Assembly (NCBI GenBank): GCA_003559375.1
Contig: PWLN01000346.1
Span: forward strand, 1 to 45,419
Origin: Balneolaceae bacterium
GTDB lineage: Bacteria > Bacteroidota > Rhodothermia > Balneolales > Balneolaceae
DNA length: 45,419 bases
Reading direction: 5' to 3'
Below the pieces are notes generated by a model. The model was not told the DNA's origin and searched no databases. It saw nothing but the letters and a program-made list of their open reading frames with translations. The first letter of the stretch is position 1. Every line of letters begins with the position of its first letter. Both the position numbers and the translations under genes were made by a program. This document shows, one piece after another, positions 1-8,047 of the stretch.

Positions 1-1
1 C

Positions 2-343
2 GAGGTGGAACGTATCACATCATTTATCGGTAGCCAGCGTGGATATAAGAAACCTTTCCCGCTGCCTGTGGTTACAACAGATGAATCCGGTATTCAGGAT
101 CCGCTCGATGATATTGACGATTTATTTAAAGATGCCGCAAAAATAGTGGTTCTGCACCAGCAGGGATCGGTATCACTTTTGCAGCGTAAATTAAAAATCG
201 GATACAACCGGGCAGGCAGAATTATCGATCAGCTATATAATGCAGAAATTGTGGGGCCGTTTCAGGGCAGTACCGCCCGTGAAGTTCGAATTTCAGATGA
301 AGAAGAATTGTATGAGATATTTCAAAAACTGGGCATATCTTAA
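2..343 (+). CDS. ftsK: DNA translocase FtsK, C-terminal end (partial)
   Basis: Only the last 113 residues are present; the frame is open to the left edge, so the gene starts upstream. FtsK/SpoIIIE is a hexameric membrane-anchored ATPase that pumps chromosomal DNA through the septum toward dif. The start of the fragment (VERITSFIGSQ, then PFPLP) matches the end of the motor domain. Residues about 45-110 match the gamma winged-helix domain that reads KOPS sequences (KIVVLHQQGSVSLLQRKLKIGY, then a recognition helix around NRAGRIIDQL). The motor itself lies outside the window. The stop overlaps the start of the downstream lolA, so the two are probably co-transcribed. Confidence 0.9.
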   Translation, partial: EVERITSFIGSQRGYKKPFPLPVVTTDESGIQDPLDDIDDLFKDAAKIVVLHQQGSVSLLQRKLKIGYNRAGRIIDQLYNAEIVGPFQGSTAREVRISDEEELYEIFQKLGIS

Positions 344-965
344 AAAAACCATAATCCTTATGGCTGCACTGTTTTCGTTTTTGATGATTACGAAAGAAGC
401 AACTGCACAAGGCACATCAGCTTTCGACAGGCTGAAACAGACTTTTGAAACAGGTAAAGTTTTTAATGCTGCATTTGTACACGAGTATAATGATACCTTT
501 ACCGGAGAACAGCAACGAACCGAAGGTACAATCTGGGTAGGAAAAGACCGATATAAAATAATCAGTGGCAACAATATTATGCTTGTGGATGGTGAGATAT
601 CCCGTGTATACGACAGCACCAGAAATCGGGTCATCATCAGTGACTATGAGGAAGAAGAAGACGATTTTGCCCCCTCGCGAATGCTGCAGGGTGTTGATGA
701 TACATATTCGGTTTCTGAATACCGGCATGGTAATGGAAACATCGAAATATTACTTTCCTCAAACGACCCATTCACGATTTTTATCCAGGTAACCATTATT
801 CTTGATGTTAATGGGATACCGTTGAGAATCGAAGCCATCGACCAGGTTGAAAATGAACTCACCACTTTTTTTATAGACGGAGTTTTTATGCCGGAAGACC
901 CGGAAATTTTCCTTTTTCAGTATCCGGACACTGCCGAACAGATTGACCTTCGTCATGGTTCCTGA
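312..965 (+). CDS. lolA: LolA-like outer-membrane lipoprotein carrier protein
   Basis: About 217 residues. LolA is a periplasmic chaperone that takes lipoproteins from the LolCDE exporter and carries them to the outer membrane. The protein has a signal peptide (hydrophobic stretch IILMAALFSFLMI, likely cleavage after ATAQ) and a LolA-type half-barrel: AAFVHEYNDTFTGEQQRTEG, then GKDRYKI, then late strands with VNGIPLRIEAID. The ATG at 312 is chosen because it gives a normal signal peptide. In-frame starts at 240 and 297 would add a non-signal extension inside ftsK. The start lies within the end of ftsK, and the stop overlaps the next ATG by one base (TGATG), indicating translational coupling. 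ftsK-lolA order is common in Bacteroidota-like genomes. Confidence 0.82.
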   Translation: MRYFKNWAYLKKTIILMAALFSFLMITKEATAQGTSAFDRLKQTFETGKVFNAAFVHEYNDTFTGEQQRTEGTIWVGKDRYKIISGNNIMLVDGEISRVYDSTRNRVIISDYEEEEDDFAPSRMLQGVDDTYSVSEYRHGNGNIEILLSSNDPFTIFIQVTIILDVNGIPLRIEAIDQVENELTTFFIDGVFMPEDPEIFLFQYPDTAEQIDLRHGS

Positions 966-1969
966 TGAGAGTAAAAACTCTTAATATCATCATTTCAGTT
1001 GCAGTTGCAGCCTTTTTTATCTGGCTGGCATTACGGAATATCGAATTATCAGAATTGGGCCTTCAAATAAGAATAGTAACCTACTACTGGCTTCCTTTTT
1101 TTGTAATCACACTTTCTCTCAGCCACTATCTGCGGGCTGAAAGATGGAGGCTGCTCTTGCCTGAGGAGAACAAAGTGAGCAGGGTTACTCTATTTGCAGG
1201 AGTCATGCTCGGTTATATGATGAACACAATTATACCCCGTTTCGGAGAAATATCGCGGCCTGTATATGTTGCCCGAAAGGAAAAAGTGAATACCGGAAAT
1301 CTTGTAGACACTATTGTTGCCGAAAGGTTATTCGATCTCTTTGTGATGTTTATTTTATGTATCCTGGCAATTTTTTTTCTGATAAGTGACCCATTAATCA
1401 TACAATCGCTTTTTGGTATTGAAAAATGGACACTCTTTCACTATTCAATTATTCCGATCCTTTTTATCGTAATACTGTCAGGTATATGGGGATTTTACAA
1501 GATCATTTTTCTGGCTGATAAACAGATAGAATTCCAGAATCCGGTGCTTGCAAAACTTGTGAGTTTTGGAAAATCGTTTGGTGAAGGTATGTATTCGCTC
1601 AATAAGGTAAAAAACTGGCCTGTATTTATATTGCTGACAATCGGAATCTGGATGGGATATATTATTATGACTTATTTACCGTTTTACATGTTGAATATGC
1701 AGGAAACATTCGGGCTTCAGTTTTTGGATGCAATAGTGTTAACGGTTGTTTCAGCTGTTGGTGTGAGCATCCCGACACCTGCTGCCATCGGTTCTTTCCA
1801 TCTGCTGATGCAGCAAGCGTTGTCATTGTTACACCAGGTTCCCCTGGCAACAGCATTAACTTACGCTACAATTATGCATGCATCAACCGTTATATTTGTA
1901 TTCATTATTGGCTCTTTAACCCTTTGGTGGGATAAATATTACACACTTGCAGTGCTGGAAAAACGTTAA
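965..1969 (+). CDS. Lysylphosphatidylglycerol synthase TM-region (UPF0104/AglD-like) membrane protein
   Basis: A 334-residue inner-membrane protein with about eight predicted helices and no soluble domain. It matches the flippase-like transmembrane family seen in the N-terminal half of MprF: an N-terminal helix followed by a charged loop, the conserved stretch HYLRAERWRLLLP at about 58-70, then MLGYMMNTIIPRFGEISRP (about 80-98), and late motifs TVVSAVGVSIPTPAAIGSFH. Stand-alone members are thought to move lipids or lipid-linked substrates, but the substrate here is unknown. The lysyl-transferase domain of MprF is absent, so phospholipid aminoacylation should not be assumed. It overlaps lolA by one base. 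Confidence 0.82.
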   Translation: MRVKTLNIIISVAVAAFFIWLALRNIELSELGLQIRIVTYYWLPFFVITLSLSHYLRAERWRLLLPEENKVSRVTLFAGVMLGYMMNTIIPRFGEISRPVYVARKEKVNTGNLVDTIVAERLFDLFVMFILCILAIFFLISDPLIIQSLFGIEKWTLFHYSIIPILFIVILSGIWGFYKIIFLADKQIEFQNPVLAKLVSFGKSFGEGMYSLNKVKNWPVFILLTIGIWMGYIIMTYLPFYMLNMQETFGLQFLDAIVLTVVSAVGVSIPTPAAIGSFHLLMQQALSLLHQVPLATALTYATIMHASTVIFVFIIGSLTLWWDKYYTLAVLEKR

Positions 1970-2080
1970 TCATTATATTTTCCTGAAAGATGTGGTATCT
2001 TCCGATGAATCAGTCAATCTTACAGCAAAATATAAACGGGCGATTCACTATTTTTAAGCTACATTTTTTCCTCATTTTGT

Positions 2081-3820
2081 ATGATCAGACTTCTCCTTTG
2101 CATCTTTATTGTTTTAATATTATCCGGTTATCACTCTGATAATACTTATGCACAAGAAGTGCAGCCAGACACCGAACATTCACTGCTTCCAGATATTGAC
2201 CCACAGGATATTGAAATACGAAGCCAGTTTCAGGCCAGGTTTCCAGGTTTAAGGAGACAACCCATACTCGGTTTTAACCCCACTCCCCGGGTGTTTCAAT
2301 CAGATCCAAATCGAATGCCTTTTATTGAAGATGAAGAAGCAGTAATGGCCAGCCTTCCTATTGGTACACTCGATCGTGCAGAACCCCCGTCGTACAGGAA
2401 AATGGGATATTCTGATCCAAGAGTTGCGTTTATCCGGGGAGGGATCGGAAGTGAAATATCACCTGAAGCGGATATTTTCGCCATTGCAAGGATAAGTGAC
2501 CATAACTGGTTATCTGGAAATATTAATTTCCATTCAAGTAACGGACATGAGGAAAGAGAAAATATCAATACTTCTTTCCGGTATCTTTCTGCTGATATAC
2601 ATTCTTTCAACCGGTTATCTTCGCGCTCTACTCTGAGGCTGGGAGCCGGTGTACTATCTAACTTTAACCACATGCCTCAACTGGTTTCAAACCTTGAAGA
2701 ATTGCTGGAGGTTAATACAAAGGTTGAACATACCGGTTTTCGTGGATCTGCCAAAATTGATATCGCAAACACATCACTTTCGGGAATTCAGTTACATGCA
2801 GATGGTTTGTTTAACGAGTATTCACTTAACTCAGGGTTAAATGAACTAACAGGAGTAACAACTGATTGGAGTTTGCGTGCCGGCGGTTCCTACTCAAGAC
2901 TTGGAAACAACCTGAACGAAATTCACCGGGTTAAACTCACAGGAAATTTTGGAGGAATCGAACCTTTAACCGGCGAAACAACAATATGGTCGGTTTCCAC
3001 TCTTTCAGCACACTATGAAAGGCTATTCAACTTCAGAACTGATGTCAAGGCAACATTAGGATTTAGTGGAGTATCTGACGCAGAAGACGATTTTATATTC
3101 TATTTTTCTCCGGAACTTGAAGTAAAACATACCTTTTTTACCGGCTTTAATCTCAGGGCAATAGCATCAGCAAGGCCCTCCCATCTCTCAATTGCTCAAG
3201 TACATCATCAAAACCGGTTTTTTGATTTTGCCTCCTCGCTCAGACACCAGTATGAAATGATGGCTTTGGGTGAAATTCAACTTGAACCCTTTTATGGCAC
3301 AAAAATAATTGGCGGGGCAAGCTTTCAGGATATCAAAAATTATCTCTATTATTCAAGAATTGCAGCACCGGCTGGCATAGACGATATTGAGGCTGGATAT
3401 TTTGCCGCAAATTTTGAAAATGCCAGAATTTTCCGGGTTTATGGCGGCTTTTCCCAGGATTTAAGGCCAGATGTTTTTTGGCTGAGTCTTGATGGAAGCT
3501 GGCAGGTTCCCCGGCTTACAGACAGCGATCTGAAAATACCCTATGTAGAATCATTATCCCTGAGAGGCACCGTTTCCATACGGCCCGTAAGGGAGTTACT
3601 GCTTGAGGGATGGAGTGAGTTTGTAAGCGGCAGAAGAGACCATAATGATGAAAGATTATCATCTCATATGCTCATTGGAAGCCGGTTTGAGATTTCATTA
3701 TCAGACAGATATGGAGTATACGGTAAACTACTAAACATACTAAACGAAGAGTATGAACTCTGGCAGGGATATCGTGAACGTGGTTTCCAGGGTTACGTAG
3801 GCTTCACAATATTGTTTTAG
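2081..3820 (+). CDS. Outer-membrane beta-barrel protein, TonB-dependent-receptor-like without a plug
   Basis: A 579-residue protein with a signal peptide (LLLCIFIVLILSGY; likely cleavage near residue 25, after YAQ). From about residue 110 to the end it consists of alternating polar/hydrophobic strands. It ends in an aromatic-terminated strand (GFQGYVGFTILF), the usual beta-signal for BamA-dependent insertion. The C-terminus (GVYGKLLNILNEEYELWQGY) resembles the last strands of TonB-dependent receptors, but I see no plug domain or TonB box. It may therefore be a porin-like or structural barrel. A 111-bp gap separates it from the gene upstream and 2 bp from the HU-like gene downstream, so it probably heads or belongs to the operon leading to exbB-tonB. 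Confidence 0.7.
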   Translation: MIRLLLCIFIVLILSGYHSDNTYAQEVQPDTEHSLLPDIDPQDIEIRSQFQARFPGLRRQPILGFNPTPRVFQSDPNRMPFIEDEEAVMASLPIGTLDRAEPPSYRKMGYSDPRVAFIRGGIGSEISPEADIFAIARISDHNWLSGNINFHSSNGHEERENINTSFRYLSADIHSFNRLSSRSTLRLGAGVLSNFNHMPQLVSNLEELLEVNTKVEHTGFRGSAKIDIANTSLSGIQLHADGLFNEYSLNSGLNELTGVTTDWSLRAGGSYSRLGNNLNEIHRVKLTGNFGGIEPLTGETTIWSVSTLSAHYERLFNFRTDVKATLGFSGVSDAEDDFIFYFSPELEVKHTFFTGFNLRAIASARPSHLSIAQVHHQNRFFDFASSLRHQYEMMALGEIQLEPFYGTKIIGGASFQDIKNYLYYSRIAAPAGIDDIEAGYFAANFENARIFRVYGGFSQDLRPDVFWLSLDGSWQVPRLTDSDLKIPYVESLSLRGTVSIRPVRELLLEGWSEFVSGRRDHNDERLSSHMLIGSRFEISLSDRYGVYGKLLNILNEEYELWQGYRERGFQGYVGFTILF

Positions 3821-3822
3821 CC

Positions 3823-4032
3823 ATGAATCCGGAATTCATAATAGCGTTTAAGGAAGTCTTAAGAGAGGAATTGCTGAAAAAAAATAGTGTGGAAATTGAA
3901 GGCTTAGGCCATTTTGAAGTTGTGCATCATGAACAGTATCAGAAAAGATACGACACCGGGAAGGTTTTATTGATACCACCGGCAGATCGGTTGCAATTTA
4001 AATCAAACATCAGAAGTTCCCATGAAAATTGA
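3823..4032 (+). CDS. Short HU/IHF-family DNA-binding-like protein
   Basis: A 69-residue protein. Residues 20-60 match the beta-arm half of HU/IHF: VEIEGLGHFEVV corresponds to the family's V.L.GFGTF.V, and YDTGKVLLIPPADRLQFKS corresponds to the NP.TG..I.IPA...V.FK region. The N-terminal helix is shorter than in normal 90-residue HU proteins, and the usual arm-tip Arg-Asn-Pro is changed (QKRYDTGK). It begins 2 bp after the upstream stop and overlaps the next gene, which also begins with an HU-like domain, by 11 bp. The two may form a heterodimer. Whether it binds DNA is uncertain. Confidence 0.72.
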   Translation: MNPEFIIAFKEVLREELLKKNSVEIEGLGHFEVVHHEQYQKRYDTGKVLLIPPADRLQFKSNIRSSHEN

Positions 4033-5158
4033 CAAAAAAAAGCTCATTGAGCTATTGGTGGACAAAACCGAGATGGAACAAACGGAGGTAGAAAACCAGC
4101 TTGACCAGCTTATTGAGCGAATCCTGGATGCTGCAAATCAGGGCAAAGCACTGGAAATAAAGGAATTTGGCTTATTTTATTTTGATGATAACGGAGATTT
4201 GAAGTTTGATCCGTCTGATGAATTGAGTTCAGAAATCAGTTTTAAATATGCTGGTATGAAACCGGTTATTATTCAGCCGGATCGCGATTCAACAATTGTT
4301 GCAGTTAACGATAAAGATGAACCATTTGATCAAGACGAAACAATTGATGAAAATTCGGATGACAAATTAATTGCTCCTGATGAGTTTGTTGATGATGAGT
4401 CAACACCGGTAAAACCATTGAAGATTGAACTGGATGAAGAATTCATTGCCGCTGAAGAACAATCTGAAGAGGATGGCTTCGACTTTTTAACTGAGCTCTC
4501 TGATGAACCTGAACCCTCACAAAATCGAAGCAAGGTTAAACCTGCAGGTATCAAGCCGAGGTTACCCCGTACTCCTGTACGCAAACAAAATAATGCAGCT
4601 ATCTGGGTGATCGCAGCCATTATAATCATTGGCCTTATTGGAATTGGCATATATATGTTGTTTTTTGGCACTTCATCACCACCACAACAACAACAGGCCA
4701 TTGTAACACCACAAGCTCAGCCAGGTACTCAGGAGCTTACAGATATAACAGACGATATCATTCAACCCCAGGAAACAACTGATGCTGAGGAAGATACTGA
4801 ACCTGAAGATGTAACGGAACCTGAACCTGAAGCAGAGGTACAACAACCTCAAACTGTACCTCAAAACATTCCGGCTGATCAGCCTCTCTATGGCTTAATG
4901 GGTGTTACAAACCAGAATCTGAGAAATAGTTACAGTATTGTTTTACATTCGTTTACCGATGAGGAAATTGCAACAAACACAGCTAACCAGCTTGCCTTGG
5001 AGGGATACAGGACACAAGTAACCGATCGTACAGTTGCAAATAACACCATGTGGCGCGTCAGTGTTGGGCAGTTTCAAACACTTAACGAGGCACAGGTTAT
5101 AGCAAATACTCTTCCTTCACCCTTTAACACACAAAACTTTATACACAGAATCGAATAA
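4022..5158 (+). CDS. HU-like domain / transmembrane / SPOR-domain protein
   Basis: 378 residues in three parts. Residues 1-85 form an HU-like domain (KKKLIELLVDKTEMEQTEVE, then LEIKEFGLFYFDDNG). An acidic linker leads to one transmembrane helix at about 193-216 (IWVIAAIIIIGLIGIGIYML). After a Pro/Gln/Glu-rich periplasmic linker comes a C-terminal SPOR domain from about 305 (YSIVLHSFTDEEIATNTANQ through TMWRVSVGQFQTLNEAQ). SPOR domains bind denuded glycan strands at division septa. The HU-like part would lie in the cytoplasm, so the protein could tie DNA or a partner HU protein to the septal wall. That role is inference; DNA binding by this degenerate HU domain is unproven. It overlaps the short HU-like gene before it. 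Confidence 0.8.
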   Translation: MKIDKKKLIELLVDKTEMEQTEVENQLDQLIERILDAANQGKALEIKEFGLFYFDDNGDLKFDPSDELSSEISFKYAGMKPVIIQPDRDSTIVAVNDKDEPFDQDETIDENSDDKLIAPDEFVDDESTPVKPLKIELDEEFIAAEEQSEEDGFDFLTELSDEPEPSQNRSKVKPAGIKPRLPRTPVRKQNNAAIWVIAAIIIIGLIGIGIYMLFFGTSSPPQQQQAIVTPQAQPGTQELTDITDDIIQPQETTDAEEDTEPEDVTEPEPEAEVQQPQTVPQNIPADQPLYGLMGVTNQNLRNSYSIVLHSFTDEEIATNTANQLALEGYRTQVTDRTVANNTMWRVSVGQFQTLNEAQVIANTLPSPFNTQNFIHRIE

Positions 5159-5170
5159 TTAATCACTTAA

Positions 5171-5890
5171 ATGAATATCATCTATTTACTATTGCTCCAG
5201 GTCGCCCCAACTGAAGACGATGACCTGATCGGGATGTTGCAAGACGACTCATCTATGTCTTTCCTTGAAATACTCTCGCAGGGCGGCCTTCTCATGATTC
5301 CGCTTTTTATCTTATCTGTACTTGCAATCTATGTAATATCAGAGCGCTGGCGTATGCTCGAAAATTCCAGGATGGACATTAATCAAATGCTTAATAACAT
5401 TGAAACCCTCCTGAAATCAGGAAGCCAGCAACGGGCCATACAATACTGCGAAGAGTTTGACAAGCCACTTGCACGAATCCTGAAGTCTGGCATACGTAAG
5501 CTCGGCAGGCCAATTCTTGACATTGAAAATACCATTAAAAATGCTGGCAAGAAGGAAGTATTTAATCTTGAAAAAAGGATGAACTGGCTCGCAACTATTG
5601 CTGGTGTGGCTCCGCTTATTGGGTTTACCGGTACCGTTACAGGTATGATTCGTGCGTTTATGGACATCCAGTCACTTCAGGGTAATGTGAATCCGAGCGT
5701 ATTGGCAGGCGGTATCTGGGAAGCCCTCATTACTACGGCAACCGGTCTTATAGTGGGAATCATTGCTTATGGTTTTTACAACTACCTCCAGGGAAAGGTG
5801 AATCGCATGATTTTTGAGCTTGAAAATGCATCGGCTGATTTTATTGACCTTCTTCAGACTCCCTCCCCCAAAAAACGTAATGAGGCATAA
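5171..5890 (+). CDS. exbB: ExbB/TolQ/MotA-family proton channel subunit
   Basis: 239 residues. ExbB forms the pentameric proton-conducting stator that, with ExbD, energises TonB at the inner membrane. Three transmembrane helices fit the family: the first at about 38-58 (GLLMIPLFILSVLAIYVISE) and two near 138-160 and 180-205. The signature LATIAGVAPLIGFTGTVTGM, followed by an Ala-rich helix ending in EALITTATGLIVGIIAYGFYN, is the MotA_ExbB domain with its conserved Gly-Thr-Val and Thr-Thr residues. The gene follows the SPOR gene by 12 bp, and the start of exbD follows its stop by 3 bp, so one transcript is likely. Confidence 0.93.
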   Translation: MNIIYLLLLQVAPTEDDDLIGMLQDDSSMSFLEILSQGGLLMIPLFILSVLAIYVISERWRMLENSRMDINQMLNNIETLLKSGSQQRAIQYCEEFDKPLARILKSGIRKLGRPILDIENTIKNAGKKEVFNLEKRMNWLATIAGVAPLIGFTGTVTGMIRAFMDIQSLQGNVNPSVLAGGIWEALITTATGLIVGIIAYGFYNYLQGKVNRMIFELENASADFIDLLQTPSPKKRNEA

Positions 5891-5893
5891 ACC

Positions 5894-6297
5894 ATGAATT
5901 TCCGGGAAGACAGCGAAATCAAAAAGCCGCTTTATATGTTTTCACAGTCGTCTTTGACCGATATTATTCTCTTGCTGCTCATTTTCTTTTTGTTGACTCA
6001 TCTTTCGTCACCAATTTTGGAATTCGTGTAAATATTCCACAAGCAGAGTCGAGTGTAACAACTGAAGCCAACCAGATTTCTGTGGCAATCACTCCGGCTG
6101 GTGATTTTTATGTGGAAGGTGAACAGGTTGTAAGGACTGAATTATCGGTTGCAATCAGAACGGCATATCAGAATAAGCCAAATGCAACGTTAGTAGTACG
6201 TGCTGACAGGGATGCACGCGTGGATGATGCAGTGCGTGTAATGAATATCGGAAGAGCCCTGAACATGAGTATTGTAATGGCAACAGAACGAAATTAA
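5894..6297 (+). pseudogene. exbD: ExbD/TolR-family protein, frameshifted
   Basis: The ATG at 5894 opens a reading frame with the expected ExbD N-terminus: a short cytosolic stretch, then a transmembrane helix SLTDIILLLLIFFLLT containing the proton-path Asp. It then runs out of family sequence and stops at 6029-6031 after 45 residues. Reading one base back from about position 5998 restores the expected continuation (SSFVTNFGIRVNIPQA) and the periplasmic domain to the stop at 6297. This is what a single missing T near 5996-5999 would produce. The restored protein is about 134 residues, normal for ExbD. Possible causes are a sequencing or assembly error, a real mutation, or less likely a programmed -1 shift. 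A GTG at 6082 could only start the soluble domain. It lies between intact exbB and tonB. Confidence 0.85.
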
Positions 6298-6306
6298 CCG
6301 GATATT

Positions 6307-7143
6307 ATGCTGGAATGGTTTAAAAATAACATTTATGACAATGAAAAACGGTTTGGGATCACCATTACTGCAATCCTGCATCTGTTGCTCATTATCATTG
6401 CACTTCTTTATACTGTTCACTTCAACACGCTGGATCGTGCTGCCTTCATGGAAATCACACTTGGAGAGTTCAGGAGCGGAACCATAGCACAGCGGGCCGA
6501 AGTACAGCGCCAACAAGTGGCTACCAGGCCTAATCCCGCACTTACACAACCTGTTGATCCCGATCCTACCATCACTCAACCTGTGGAAACACCGCAGCGA
6601 CCTGTTGAGGAAACCACCAAACCTGTAAATCTGCCTGACGAGATTGAACAGGTTGTGGATGAAGAGATTGTGGAAACACCTGAAACAGACATTATTAATC
6701 CCAACAATGTTGAGGTGACCGATAATATTATCCAGGAAGTTTCACCGCCCAGAACACAACAGGCAGAGCAAGTTCAGGATGGTGTAGCTGAAAGCGGAGA
6801 TTTACGCGGTGCACGAGGATCACCAAATGTAGACCAGGGAACCGGATTTGACCCTGATCGTTCGGCACCCTATACCCTGCAATGGGAAGGAGAATTAAAC
6901 CGTAACCCGATGGTACAACCCCTGCCATCAAACCGCACCAATGAAGAGGCTGTGATTACCATTCGCTTTGAAGTACATCCTGATGGCAGCCTGGGCCGTG
7001 TTATACCACTTAGAAAAATGAATCCTGAGTTGGAACGTGAAGTAATGCGAACCCTCAGAAGTTGGCGATTCTCCCGCCTGCCGTCTGGTGTGCCCCAGGA
7101 ACCCCAATGGGGAACCATCACATTTCGGTTTGTTCTGGATTAG
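6307..7143 (+). CDS. tonB: Energy transducer TonB
   Basis: 278 residues. TonB carries proton-motive energy from ExbBD to outer-membrane receptors. There is an N-terminal cytosolic tail, one transmembrane helix at about 17-38 (ITAILHLLLIIIALLYTVHF), and a long periplasmic linker rich in Pro, Val, Glu and Thr (about 70-150). The C-terminal TonB domain covers about 213-278 (EAVITIRFEVHPDGSLGRVI, then LEREVMRTLRSWRFSRLP, ending in ITFRFVLD). It starts 9 bp after exbD, completing an exbB-exbD-tonB set. An intergenic repeat begins within a few bases of its stop. Confidence 0.9.
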   Translation: MLEWFKNNIYDNEKRFGITITAILHLLLIIIALLYTVHFNTLDRAAFMEITLGEFRSGTIAQRAEVQRQQVATRPNPALTQPVDPDPTITQPVETPQRPVEETTKPVNLPDEIEQVVDEEIVETPETDIINPNNVEVTDNIIQEVSPPRTQQAEQVQDGVAESGDLRGARGSPNVDQGTGFDPDRSAPYTLQWEGELNRNPMVQPLPSNRTNEEAVITIRFEVHPDGSLGRVIPLRKMNPELEREVMRTLRSWRFSRLPSGVPQEPQWGTITFRFVLD

Positions 7144-7146
7144 AGA

Positions 7147-7196
7147 TAAAAAGTGAAAAGCTGGAGCGAATGCGACAGTCCTGAGACCCGTGATGA
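7147..7196 (+). repeat. Dispersed intergenic repeat, copy A (degenerate)
   Basis: Begins right after the tonB stop. It shares the core AAAAGTGAAAAGCTG, then a short G/A-rich AGCG segment and a later CCCGTG...GAAAAGT, with copies downstream of glgP (16889-16953, opposite strand) and hutG (45196-45255). The central hairpin seen in the other two copies has decayed here. All three copies point the same way relative to the gene they follow. Confidence 0.6.
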
Positions 7197-7206
7197 AAAG
7201 TAAGAA

Positions 7207-7250
7207 GGCTGATGGATGATGGCTGATGGCTGATGGCTGATGGCTGATGG
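7207..7250 (+). repeat. Heptanucleotide tandem repeat (GGCTGAT)n
   Basis: Six head-to-tail units of GGCTGAT, the second with one change (GGATGAT), plus two further bases. The array lies in the gap between tonB and the next gene, just after repeat copy A. Arrays of this kind vary in copy number by strand slippage. I see no coding or promoter role. Confidence 0.9.
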
Positions 7251-7355
7251 AAAACCTGCGCATATTTATGTCACTTCCATAACTTTTGTATTTTATATTT
7301 TGCAATAAGCTCTATCTCTCACTAATCCTGTACCTCACTCCATCAACTAACCGGC

Positions 7356-7967
7356 ATGAAAACTGTTTACTTCCTTTTCTTTATTTCGCTCCTGTTCTTC
7401 TCTTGCGGGCAACCTGATAATCAGGTTCATCAAATTGAAACCCACCTTTCAACCCAGCCATTTGAACATTTTTTTGATGCTCTCTCTCAGCAATGCGGCA
7501 ATGCTTATCCCGGTGGCCTCACCCTTGAGCCTCCCGGTGATGAAATGCTTACAGGTACAGAGCTGCTTATTGTTCATTTCCGTGAATGTGATGAAAACCG
7601 GCTGAAAATGCCGTTTCATATCGAACTTGAGGACGAACAGGATTGGGACCGGTCCAGAACCTGGATTTTCACCCGGCATGAGGATGGCCTTGAAATCCGA
7701 CACGACCACCGGAAGCCGGATGGAAGTGAAGATGAATTTACCATGTATGGCGGTTTTACAGTTGGTGAAGGAACAACCATCAGGCAGGAATTCAAATCTG
7801 TAGAACGTACAGAAGAAATGGGATATTTCCGTGGCTGGCGCATCGAGATAAAGCCCGGAGTACGATACACCTATGGCACCATTCGTGATACCACCTGGAG
7901 CTGGCGCGTGGATTTTGACCTCACAGAACCACTTGATGAAGTTCCACCCCCACCCTGGGGGCATTAG
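7356..7967 (+). CDS. Lipoprotein of unknown function, paralogue of the following gene
   Basis: 203 residues beginning with a lipoprotein signal (hydrophobic stretch, lipobox LFFSC with Cys17), so it is probably lipidated and in the envelope. I recognise no known domain. It shares a clear pattern with the gene at 8048: a CG[NS]A(Y/F) segment, ELLIVHFRECDENRLKMPFH, a W/D-rich WDRSRTWIFTR, SMYGG/TMYGG, a Gly-rich loop, WRIEI..G.RYTYG and a closing WRVDFDLTEPLDEVPPPPWG. The paired Cys residues (CG and REC) are kept in both and may form a disulfide. Overall it looks like a beta-sandwich. Tandem duplication is the simplest origin. Confidence 0.75.
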   Translation: MKTVYFLFFISLLFFSCGQPDNQVHQIETHLSTQPFEHFFDALSQQCGNAYPGGLTLEPPGDEMLTGTELLIVHFRECDENRLKMPFHIELEDEQDWDRSRTWIFTRHEDGLEIRHDHRKPDGSEDEFTMYGGFTVGEGTTIRQEFKSVERTEEMGYFRGWRIEIKPGVRYTYGTIRDTTWSWRVDFDLTEPLDEVPPPPWGH

Positions 7968-8047
7968 ATATCAGATTTTCGATTTTCAGTGTTTGATTTG
8001 CGATATTCAGGAAATTGTATATACTCCTTTCGTAGCAATGCACTGAT

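Noticed and set aside
5987-5998. Possible programmed -1 ribosomal frameshift in exbD
   Set aside because: A T-run is present, but no X XXY YYZ slippery heptamer is in phase; a shift in the T-run would also change the residues just after the helix. A simple base deletion fits better.
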